A stretch of DNA of 11,695 nucleotides from an uncultured Candidatus Melainabacteria bacterium (GTDB lineage: Bacteria > Cyanobacteriota > Vampirovibrionia > Gastranaerophilales > Gastranaerophilaceae). Both the position numbers and the translations under genes were made by a program. The DNA lies in NCBI GenBank assembly GCA_934675695.1, contig CAKURN010000020.1:1-11695 (forward strand). The letters run 5' to 3'. The notes below the pieces were generated by a model. It had not been told where the DNA came from. It did not search any database and saw only the letters and a program-made list of their open reading frames with translations. This document shows positions 1-5,538 of this stretch, in pieces. How positions within the stretch are numbered: position 1 is the first letter of the stretch; each line of letters begins with the position of its first letter.

Positions 1-169
1 TAACTAATTCAGAAATAACTTGATAAAGAGTATTATGAGCTTTTTTAAATTTCATAATATTTTCATCAGGTTTTGAATTTATTGCAACAGGAATAATGAT
101 AGAAGTAATTATTCCAATCACAGTTAACGTTATCATAACTTCTGCTAGAGTGAATGCTTTGTTTTTCAT
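1..169 (-). CDS. type IV pilin-like (prepilin) protein, N-terminal part only
   Basis: The minus strand from the ATG at 169 reads 56 codons to the window edge without a stop. It begins MKNKAFTLAEVMITLTVIG and continues with a hydrophobic stretch ending in IIIP. This is a class III (type IV pilin/pseudopilin) signal: a short lysine-containing leader, cleavage expected before Phe6, the conserved Glu at mature position 5, and an alpha1 membrane helix of about 20 residues. The residue before the cleavage site is Ala instead of the usual Gly. After the helix the chain becomes polar (SKPDENIMKFKKAHN), as in pilins and type II secretion pseudopilins. The protein should be inserted in the inner membrane, processed by a PilD-type peptidase and assembled into a pilus or pseudopilus. 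No clear Shine-Dalgarno precedes the ATG. The C-terminal domain is outside the window, so pilin and pseudopilin cannot be told apart. Confidence 0.85.
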   Translation of the reverse strand, partial: MKNKAFTLAEVMITLTVIGIITSIIIPVAINSKPDENIMKFKKAHNTLYQVISELV

Positions 170-215
170 AATTTTATATAAACCATTAATTTAATTGACT
201 TAATAACTTAAATCT

Positions 216-256
216 AGCGTATCAGTCTATAAAAATAATAAGCGTATTAGTCTATA
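216..256. repeat. two 16-bp direct repeats, probable operators
   Basis: AGCGTATCAGTCTATA at 216-231 and AGCGTATTAGTCTATA at 241-256 match at 15 of 16 positions and are 25 bp apart start to start. The right copy fills the spacer of the minus-strand pilin promoter; the left copy covers its predicted start point near 228. The same copies lie directly upstream of the XRE regulator on the plus strand. The arrangement fits tandem operators at which the XRE protein represses the pilin promoter, itself, or both. The repeat is directly visible; the binding partner is inferred from position. Confidence 0.6.
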
Positions 257-263
257 TTGTCAA
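235..263 (-). promoter_or_regulatory. near-consensus sigma-70 promoter for the pilin-like gene
   Basis: On the minus strand TTGACA lies at 263-258 and TATTAT at 240-235, separated by exactly 17 bases. That is a perfect -35 and a 5/6 match to the -10. The expected start is near 228, giving an untranslated leader of about 59 bases before the pilin ATG at 169. The -35 hexamer sits on the first codons of the divergent XRE gene if that gene starts at TTG 257. The spacer is filled by one copy of the 16-bp repeat described separately. Confidence 0.7.
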
Positions 264-484
264 CTATGAATACAAAAATATTAGAAAATTTGGGCAAGAA
301 ATTAAAAGAAATAAGAAAAAATAAAGGTTTAACCCAAGAACAACTGGCTGAAAAAGTTTCTATTCACCCGACTTATGTAGGCAAATTAGAGAGTGGAAAA
401 AATAACGTATCAATCAAAATGCTCTTTAAAATTTCAAGAGCATTAAAAGTAAAATTATCTGATATTTTTGAATTTGATAAGTAA
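257..484 (+). CDS. XRE-family helix-turn-helix transcriptional regulator
   Basis: This is a 75-residue protein from TTG 257, or 72 residues from ATG 266. Almost the whole chain is one Cro/C1-type HTH domain. Numbered from the TTG, LGKKLKEIRKNKGLTQ is helix 1 and the turn, TQEQLAEKV (26-34) is helix 2, and HPTYVGKLESGKNNVS (37-52) contains the recognition helix and its usual ExG-x-N-x-S cap. LFKISRALKVKLSDIF is helices 4-5 and the dimer face. It resembles stand-alone SinR-like or restriction-controller-like regulators, but no restriction-modification genes are nearby. Neither start has a clear Shine-Dalgarno. I favour ATG 266, because a TATATT at 253-258 would place a leaderless start close to it and the TTG overlaps the opposing promoter's -35. 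It is divergent from the pilin-like gene with paired repeats between them, so a role in pilin control is likely but inferred. Confidence 0.85.
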   Translation: MSTMNTKILENLGKKLKEIRKNKGLTQEQLAEKVSIHPTYVGKLESGKNNVSIKMLFKISRALKVKLSDIFEFDK

Positions 485-1852
485 TTAATTATTCAAACTA
501 TGTAAAGGTGCAGGGATTCTGCCGCCTCTATTTACAAATTTTTCTGATGAGAAACTATTTACTTTCATAATTGGAGCAGTACCCAACAAACCGCCAAATT
601 CCGCTTCTTGTCCTACTGTTTTTCCAATAACCGGAATAATACGGACTGCTGTTGTTTTTTTATTTATCATTCCTATTGCCATCTCATCTGCAATAATACC
701 TGCAATAGTAGAATTTGGAGTGCTTCCGGGGATTGCTATCATATCTAATCCAACAGAACAAACGCTTGTCATAGCTTCTAATTTGTCTATTGTAAGAGAA
801 CCTAATCTAGCTGCTTCTATCATGCCTGCATCTTCTGAAACAGGAATAAAAGCCCCCGACAATCCACCAACAAAACCCGATGCCATAATGCCACCTTTTT
901 TAACTGCATCATTCAACATAGCAAGTGCAAGCGTCGTTCCATGGGTTCCAGCTTGTTCAAGTCCCATTGCTTTAAAAATTTCCGCAACGCTATCACCCTG
1001 AGCAGGAGTAGGAGCAAGCGACAAATCTATTATTCCAAACGGAACACCCAATTTTTTGGCAAGTTTGTTTCCGATTAATTCGCCTGCAACGGTGATTTTA
1101 AAAGCCATTTTTTTGATTGTTTCTGCTATTTTTCCAAAATCAGCATTATCGTCTAATTGTGCTATTGCAGAAGAAACAACCCCAGGGCCTGATACACCAA
1201 TGTTCAAAGCACATTCGGCTTCGTTTATTCCGCAAAATGCACCTGCCATAAAAGGGTTGTCTGTAACGGCATTGCATAAGCAAACGAATTTTGCAGCCCC
1301 GATTGAATCGTTTTCTTTCGTAAGTTCAGCGGTTTTTTTGATAACTTCAGCTGTTTTCAATACAGCGTCCATATTTATTCCGGCTTTTGAAGTTCCCAAA
1401 TTGACAGATGAACACAATTTGTTTGTAGAAGCCAGTGCCTCAGGAATTTGTTCAAAAAATCTTTTATCGCCTTTTGTAAAGCCTTTATCTACTAATGCGG
1501 AAAATCCGCCTATAAAATCGACACCGACTTCTTTGCCTGCTTTGTCTATCATTTGTGCAAGATAAACATAATCTACATTGTCGCAACTTTCTCCAATTAA
1601 AGAAATAGGTGTTAGTGCAATTCTTTTGTTGACGATTGGAATAGAATATTCGTCTTCAAATGTGTTTGCATATTTGACCAAATTTGAAGCGTATTTAAGG
1701 ATTTTGTCGTAGATTTTTGCTGCTGTTTTTTTGGTATCTGTTGTACAACAATCTCTCAAACTCAACGATAGAGTCGTTGTTCTGATATCGAGATGATGTA
1801 TTTTTATCATTCTTATTGTTTCAAGAATGTTTTGTTGATTAAATGTTGTCAT
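485..1852 (-). CDS. UPF0210 / DUF711 (PFL-like fold) family protein
   Basis: The 455-residue protein matches the usual family length of about 450. Recognisable family stretches are DIRTTTLSLSLRDC (22-35), a PTPAQGDSVAEIFKAMGLEQ block (281-300), VGLDMIAIPGSTP (367-379) and the C-terminal RGGRIPAP (442-449). As I recall, a solved family member has a barrel fold resembling pyruvate formate-lyase and anaerobic ribonucleotide reductase. The glycyl-radical motif RVxG[FWY] of those enzymes is absent here, so it should not be called a pyruvate formate-lyase. The biochemical function is unknown. It is the last gene of the minus-strand cluster. Its ATG follows the ACT-domain gene's stop after 8 bases, and its Shine-Dalgarno AAGGAA overlaps that stop. 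UPF0237-UPF0210 pairs occur in many bacteria, so a joint function, perhaps ligand sensing by the ACT partner, is likely. No terminator follows it, because its stop touches the XRE gene's stop. Confidence 0.9.
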   Translation of the reverse strand: MTTFNQQNILETIRMIKIHHLDIRTTTLSLSLRDCCTTDTKKTAAKIYDKILKYASNLVKYANTFEDEYSIPIVNKRIALTPISLIGESCDNVDYVYLAQMIDKAGKEVGVDFIGGFSALVDKGFTKGDKRFFEQIPEALASTNKLCSSVNLGTSKAGINMDAVLKTAEVIKKTAELTKENDSIGAAKFVCLCNAVTDNPFMAGAFCGINEAECALNIGVSGPGVVSSAIAQLDDNADFGKIAETIKKMAFKITVAGELIGNKLAKKLGVPFGIIDLSLAPTPAQGDSVAEIFKAMGLEQAGTHGTTLALAMLNDAVKKGGIMASGFVGGLSGAFIPVSEDAGMIEAARLGSLTIDKLEAMTSVCSVGLDMIAIPGSTPNSTIAGIIADEMAIGMINKKTTAVRIIPVIGKTVGQEAEFGGLLGTAPIMKVNSFSSEKFVNRGGRIPAPLHSLNN

Positions 1853-1860
1853 TTCGTTCC

Positions 1861-2163
1861 TTAAATTGTGTGCATTTTGTCAAAAATGTCTTTTTTTTGC
1901 ACCCAAATTTCCATTCCCAGTTCATTTGCTAAAGATGTCATTTTGTCTTTAAATTCTTTAAAAGTAATTTTTAAGTTTTTTATATCACCTAACATCATCA
2001 TAACAAAACTATCTTGCATGATAGTTTGTTTGATATCTTCTATGTTTACGTTATATTCTGCAAGACAGTTAGAAACACTCGCTACAATACCAACTTTATC
2101 TTTTCCTGTAACAGTGATAATAATTTGGTTTTGTATTTCTTCTTCTAGATTTTTTTTTAACAT
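1861..2163 (-). CDS. UPF0237 ACT-domain protein
   Basis: This 100-residue protein is a single ACT domain from about residue 13, preceded by a short charged extension. The pattern IIITVTGKDKVGIVASVSNC (14-33) followed by LAEYNVNIEDIKQTIM is the beta1-loop-alpha1-beta2 part of a GcvR-like ACT domain, with the ligand-loop glycine in KVGIVA. The C-terminus (EIWVQKKDIFDKMHTI) matches the UPF0237 signature ending in DIFDAMHRI. ACT domains bind amino acids or similar small ligands and work as dimers; no ligand can be read from the sequence. The start codon directly follows the stop of the 65-residue gene with no gap, and only a weak purine run lies upstream within that gene, so translation probably depends on coupling. 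The next gene is the UPF0210 protein, its regular genomic partner. Confidence 0.9.
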   Translation of the reverse strand: MLKKNLEEEIQNQIIITVTGKDKVGIVASVSNCLAEYNVNIEDIKQTIMQDSFVMMMLGDIKNLKITFKEFKDKMTSLANELGMEIWVQKKDIFDKMHTI

Positions 2164-2361
2164 TTATTTCACGTCTTTCTTGATGACAATCAAATTGTTC
2201 ATAATTTTCATCGCAACCGTCGGGAAGACAACATTTTTTAATCCATCTGCGACAGATACTACACTACCTGCTTTTAAAGTAACTTCTTCACCTTTGTACA
2301 TAAAAGTATAGTCTGTATCTCTATCTGATCTGATTGTAATTTTGTTTTCTTCTCTTGTCAT
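2164..2361 (-). CDS. unrecognised 65-residue protein
   Basis: I do not recognise this protein. It is reliable as a gene because the ATG at 2361 has a good Shine-Dalgarno (AAAGGAAAG), sits 13 bases after the deoC stop, and its own stop directly abuts the ACT gene's ATG. The chain begins with a charged segment (MTREENKITIRSDRDTDY), then short alternating segments (FMYKGEEVTLKAGSVVSV, then LIVIKKDV at the end) that suggest a small beta-rich fold. It has no cysteine, signal peptide or membrane helix. The KAGSVVSV part resembles a barrel-type beta turn, but no family assignment is justified. Cotranscription with deoC and the UPF0237/UPF0210 pair suggests it works with that pair or modulates it; this is inference from position only. 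Confidence 0.7.
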   Translation of the reverse strand: MTREENKITIRSDRDTDYTFMYKGEEVTLKAGSVVSVADGLKNVVFPTVAMKIMNNLIVIKKDVK

Positions 2362-2374
2362 TTTTCTTTCCTTT

Positions 2375-3025
2375 TTAGTTATTCATTATCTCAACACCAC
2401 TAGATGTACCCAAACGTACAGCACCGGCATTAATGAGTTCTATCGCTTGAGAGTAGTTTTTTATTCCGCCACTCGCTTTGACTTCTAAACCATAAGGGTG
2501 TACTGTTTTGTACATCAATTTTACATCTTCGACTTTTGCCCCAACACCGTTTTTTACAAAGCCTGTCGAAGTTTTTACAAAATTAGCACCTGCTTCTATT
2601 GAGCAATTAGATGCTATTATTATTTCTTCTTTCGTCAATAAATCAGTTTCTATAATTACTTTTAGATTGTGATTTTTACAAATTTCTTTTGTGCGTTTAA
2701 TGTCATTTGTTACTGTTTTGTAGTTTTTGTTTTTTAATTCAGCCAAATTTATCACTGTATCAATCTCGTCTGCTCCATCATTGAGAGCTTTTTCCGTCTG
2801 AAATAGAACAGTTTCTATTGTGTTTGCACTGAGTGGGAAATTGACAACAGTAACGACTTTTGTGTTTTTATCTTGCAGTAAATTTTTTGCAAATTTTACG
2901 TAATTCGGGTTTATACAAACACCCAAAAAGTCGTATTCAAGTGCTTCTTTTATTAATTTTTTGATATCGTCATCGTTTGCTTGAGGTTTTAATAAAGTGT
3001 GCTCAATGTAGTTATTTATTTTCAT
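2375..3025 (-). CDS. deoC: deoxyribose-phosphate aldolase
   Basis: This 216-residue class I aldolase cleaves 2-deoxyribose 5-phosphate into glyceraldehyde 3-phosphate and acetaldehyde, the last step of deoxynucleoside catabolism, in the cytoplasm. The length is typical of the short DeoC subfamily. The TIM-barrel landmarks are present: EHTLLKP (8-14), VVNFPLSA (60-67), GADEIDTVIN (84-93) with the proton-relay Asp89, the Schiff-base Lys151 in FVKTSTGF, and the second catalytic Lys183 in EVKASGGIK. No deoA, deoB or pyrimidine phosphorylase gene is adjacent. Upstream, 41 bases away, is a D-2-hydroxyacid dehydrogenase; the glyceraldehyde 3-phosphate formed here could feed pyruvate and so D-lactate, a plausible but unproven link. 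No strong Shine-Dalgarno is visible before its ATG, and the upstream gap is almost pure A/T. Confidence 0.96.
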   Translation of the reverse strand: MKINNYIEHTLLKPQANDDDIKKLIKEALEYDFLGVCINPNYVKFAKNLLQDKNTKVVTVVNFPLSANTIETVLFQTEKALNDGADEIDTVINLAELKNKNYKTVTNDIKRTKEICKNHNLKVIIETDLLTKEEIIIASNCSIEAGANFVKTSTGFVKNGVGAKVEDVKLMYKTVHPYGLEVKASGGIKNYSQAIELINAGAVRLGTSSGVEIMNN

Positions 3026-3066
3026 AAAATAATTATATCAAAAAATAAAATAAAATAATTAGTTTG

Positions 3067-4074
3067 TTAATTTAATATAACTTGATTTTTTAAACAAAAA
3101 TCTTTATCGCAACAAGAAATAATATTGTTCAATGTAATATTTAAAATTCTTGTATTGGCTTCTACAGTGTTGTATGCATTATGAGGGGTTATTATTACAT
3201 TGTCTAATTGCATTAGTTTTTGAATAAAGAAGTATTTTTTTAAACAGTAATTTTTTAAATTGTCGAAATTTTGGCATTTTTCTTTGCTGTTGCAGAGAGT
3301 TTCTTCGCATTCTATTACATCAAGTCCCGCACCTTTGATTTTTTTGTTTACAAGTGCCATATACAAGTCTTTTGTATTTACGGTTTCACCTCTTGAAACA
3401 TTAATCAAAAACGAATTTGGTTTCATAAGCGAAAGAGTGTATTTATTAATTAAATTTCTGGTTTTATCTGTCAGTGGACAATTTAAAGTAACAAAATCAG
3501 ATTTAGACAACAATTCGTCAAGCTCTACAAAATTGTATGCACCTTGTTTATTTATATCACAGACCAAAACCTCCATATTAAAACCCTGAGCGATGTTTAT
3601 TACTTTTCTTCCAATGTTTCCCGCTCCTATTATTCCTATTGTTTTTCTGCACAATTCTATACCCATAATGTCATCTGCATCAACGATACCTTTTTTAAGG
3701 TCAGAGGTTGTTTTATTAGTTTTTTTAATTAAAGATAAAATCAGCATAAAAACATACTCTGCAACGGTAGAATTTCCGTAATTCGGGGCATTGAAGACTT
3801 TTATGTTTTTTTCTTTGCAATAATTTAAATCAACGTTAGAAAAGCCCATACATCTTAAAAATACGTATTTTAGGTTGTGAAATTGTTCTAAAACTTCTTT
3901 TGTAAGTTCAGAAGAAACAAAACAACATATCGCTTCTGAATCTTTTTGTTTTTCGTCTACAAAAGTGTCTGAAGTCAAGGAATGTCTTAAAAAAGCAGGC
4001 TCAATCGTGTTTGGAATTTTGTCCAATAAGTAATTAAATTCAAAATCTTTTATTTCATAAAATAGTATTTTCAT
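3067..4074 (-). CDS. D-2-hydroxyacid dehydrogenase, D-lactate dehydrogenase type
   Basis: This 335-residue NAD-dependent enzyme interconverts a 2-keto acid and a D-2-hydroxy acid, most likely pyruvate and D-lactate. The substrate-binding domain flanks a Rossmann domain. The dinucleotide motif is GAGNIG (150-155), and Asp173 at the end of the second strand indicates NAD over NADP. The catalytic set is Arg228 (NVSRGE), Glu257 (GLDVIECEE) and His298 (TPHNA), matching in order and spacing the Arg/Glu/His of lactobacillar D-LDH. The long segment between Glu257 and His298 is a D-LDH subgroup trait. It could also act on branched or aromatic keto acids. There are 14 cysteines, four of them in residues 256-277, which is high. 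It is the first gene of the minus-strand cluster, divergent from ahcY. No good Shine-Dalgarno is visible; an A/T-rich leader precedes the ATG. Confidence 0.9.
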   Translation of the reverse strand: MKILFYEIKDFEFNYLLDKIPNTIEPAFLRHSLTSDTFVDEKQKDSEAICCFVSSELTKEVLEQFHNLKYVFLRCMGFSNVDLNYCKEKNIKVFNAPNYGNSTVAEYVFMLILSLIKKTNKTTSDLKKGIVDADDIMGIELCRKTIGIIGAGNIGRKVINIAQGFNMEVLVCDINKQGAYNFVELDELLSKSDFVTLNCPLTDKTRNLINKYTLSLMKPNSFLINVSRGETVNTKDLYMALVNKKIKGAGLDVIECEETLCNSKEKCQNFDNLKNYCLKKYFFIQKLMQLDNVIITPHNAYNTVEANTRILNITLNNIISCCDKDFCLKNQVILN

Positions 4075-4095
4075 AAAAAAATAATATTATTAAGT

Positions 4096-4125
4096 TTTGT
4101 ATTTTTTAATTAGCTTTTTGTGCAA
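4096..4125 (-). promoter_or_regulatory. possible promoter of the dehydrogenase-deoC-UPF0210 cluster
   Basis: On the minus strand TTGCAC (4125-4120) and TACAAA (4101-4096) are separated by 18 bases in the divergent gap before the dehydrogenase ATG at 4074. Both hexamers are imperfect and the surroundings are extremely A/T-rich, so this is only the best candidate. Position supports it: it is the sole sizeable gap upstream of the five-gene cluster. Confidence 0.35.
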
Positions 4126-4150
4126 TTTTTAGGTGTAAAAAAAATATTTA

Positions 4151-4179
4151 TGCTATATTGTTTGGTGTTTAATAAGGAG
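4151..4179 (+). promoter_or_regulatory. extended -10 promoter and Shine-Dalgarno of ahcY
   Basis: TGCTATATT at 4151-4159 is an extended -10 (TG-N-TATATT) with no convincing -35. AAGGAG at 4174-4179 is a strong Shine-Dalgarno 7 bases before ATG 4187 and fixes the start. The leader would be about 20 bases, leaving no room for a SAM or SAH riboswitch between this promoter and the gene. Confidence 0.6.
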
Positions 4180-4186
4180 TTAATTA

Positions 4187-5455
4187 ATGCAAACTGTTAT
4201 AGATTATGAGATTAAAGACATAGCACTAGCTGAGCAAGGAAAGAAAAATATCGAATGGGCACAAAAAGATATGCCTGTTTTAAATTCAATAAGAGAAAGA
4301 TTTAAAAAAGAACAACCTTTTAAAGGTCTTCGTTTAACTGCTTCAGTTCATGTTACAAAAGAAACTGCGGCTTTGTGTATAGCTTTAAAAGAAGGTGGTG
4401 CAGATGCTGTTTTGGCTGCTTCTAACCCACTATCTACACAAGACGATGTTGCAGCAGCATTGGTAAAATACTATGGAATACCTGTTTATGCAATAGCAGG
4501 CGAAGATAGTGCTACCTACCACAGACACATCAATACCGTTCTTGACCACAAACCTAATTTAATCATAGATGACGGCTGTGACTTGGTTGCAACTATTCAC
4601 AAAGAAAAAAGGGAATTGTTAAAAGACATCATAGGTTCTTGTGAAGAAACAACAACAGGTATTATTAGATTACAAGCAATGGAAAAAGAAAACACTCTTA
4701 TGTTTCCGGCTCTTGGTGTCAACAATTCACTTACAAAACATCTGTTTGACAATCGTTATGGAACAGGACAAAGTGCTTTAGATGGTATCATTAGAGCAAC
4801 AAACATATTGCTTGCAGGCAAGACTTTTGTTGTATGCGGATACGGTTGGTGTTCTCGTGGTGCTGCAGCAAAAGCAAGAGGAATGGGAGCAAACGTTATA
4901 GTCACAGAAGTTGACCCATTAAAAGCTCTAGAAGCCGTAATGGACGGTTTTAGAGTAATGACAATAAAAGAAGCTTCAAAAATCGGGGATATTTTCTTGT
5001 CTATAACAGGAGATATAAACGTAGTTTCTGCAGAAAATATTCTAACAATGAAACAAGGTGCATTCGTTGCAAACGCAGGACATTTCGATGTCGAAATAGA
5101 TGTTAAAGGACTAAAAAAATATACAACAGAAATAAAAAACATCAGACCAAACCTAGATGAATGGGTTTTGAACAACGGAAAATCTATTTATGTTCTTGCA
5201 CAAGGCAGACTTGTTAATTTGGTTTGTGCAGAAGGTCACCCTGCTTCTGTAATGGATATGTCTTTTGCAAACCAAGCATTAGGCATGGAATTTATTGTGA
5301 AAAATAAAGGCAAATTAGAAAACAAAATGTATACATTACCTATTGAAGTTGATAGAGAAATTGCAAACCTAAAACTAAAATCAATGGGAATAGAAATTGA
5401 TACATTAACACCGGAACAAGAAAACTACTTGCATTCTTGGTCACAAGGAACTTAA
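4187..5455 (+). CDS. ahcY: adenosylhomocysteinase (S-adenosylhomocysteine hydrolase)
   Basis: This 422-residue cytoplasmic NAD-dependent enzyme splits S-adenosylhomocysteine into adenosine and homocysteine, relieving product inhibition of methyltransferases and returning homocysteine to the methionine cycle. The signatures are SNPLSTQDD (79-87), DDGCDL (128-133), EETTTGIIRL (153-162), catalytic Lys184-Asp188-Asn189 in SLTKHLFDN, the NAD motif GYGWCSRG (218-225), NAGHFDVEID (296-305) and EGHPASVMDMSF with His351. The stretch FDNRYGTGQS and the C-terminus ending in HSWSQGT place it with the shorter Thermotoga/archaeal-like group. That group lacks the C-terminal Lys/Tyr tail (ending in YRY) which reaches into the neighbouring subunit's NAD site in classical enzymes. 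No methionine-cycle gene is adjacent. It has its own promoter and Shine-Dalgarno and ends before a hairpin shared with the convergent flagellin gene. Confidence 0.97.
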   Translation: MQTVIDYEIKDIALAEQGKKNIEWAQKDMPVLNSIRERFKKEQPFKGLRLTASVHVTKETAALCIALKEGGADAVLAASNPLSTQDDVAAALVKYYGIPVYAIAGEDSATYHRHINTVLDHKPNLIIDDGCDLVATIHKEKRELLKDIIGSCEETTTGIIRLQAMEKENTLMFPALGVNNSLTKHLFDNRYGTGQSALDGIIRATNILLAGKTFVVCGYGWCSRGAAAKARGMGANVIVTEVDPLKALEAVMDGFRVMTIKEASKIGDIFLSITGDINVVSAENILTMKQGAFVANAGHFDVEIDVKGLKKYTTEIKNIRPNLDEWVLNNGKSIYVLAQGRLVNLVCAEGHPASVMDMSFANQALGMEFIVKNKGKLENKMYTLPIEVDREIANLKLKSMGIEIDTLTPEQENYLHSWSQGT

Positions 5456-5477
5456 AAAATTTTAAAATATAAAAATA

Positions 5478-5506
5478 GAATGCTCTAGATACTTCCTAGA
5501 GCATTC
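5478..5506 (-). terminator. hairpin terminator between flagellin and ahcY
   Basis: GAATGCTCTAG (5478-5488) and CTAGAGCATTC (5496-5506) form a perfect 11-bp stem with a 7-base loop. Read on the minus strand the stem is followed by TATTTTTATATTTT, a T-rich tail, so it is best suited to end the flagellin transcript. On the plus strand the tail is CTTGTTTGG, weaker, so ahcY termination here may be partial. Confidence 0.75.
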
Positions 5507-5538
5507 CTTGTTTGGAGAGAAAATTTTTGTTATTGTTT

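Noticed and set aside
257..484. Restriction-modification controller protein
   Set aside because: The HTH sequence resembles such proteins, but no methyltransferase or endonuclease gene is in the window; the neighbour is a pilin-like gene.
720..1565. Open frames on the plus strand at 720-1001 and 1056-1565
   Set aside because: They lie wholly inside the UPF0210 gene on the opposite strand, lack Shine-Dalgarno signals and look like reverse translations of a conserved protein.
485..1852. Calling the UPF0210 protein a pyruvate formate-lyase or glycyl-radical enzyme
   Set aside because: Only the fold is shared. The C-terminal RVxG[FWY] radical motif is missing; the end reads RGGRIPAP, typical of UPF0210.
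1868..2311. 147-codon plus-strand open frame opposite the ACT and 65-residue genes
   Set aside because: Phe/Ile/Ser-rich composition typical of the antisense of Lys-rich coding DNA. The minus-strand genes have family matches and ribosome-binding sites.
3032..3037. TATAAT on the minus strand just before deoC
   Set aside because: It sits in an almost pure A/T gap, has no -35, and would start transcription at the ATG itself; chance occurrence is likely, so I keep deoC in the operon.
4075..4186. SAM/SAH riboswitch ahead of ahcY
   Set aside because: The predicted leader is only about 20 bases, and the whole gap is A/T-rich without the paired, GC-containing elements such riboswitches need.
4756..5175. 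139-codon minus-strand open frame within ahcY
   Set aside because: It is a shadow of the strongly conserved ahcY frame and has no start signals.
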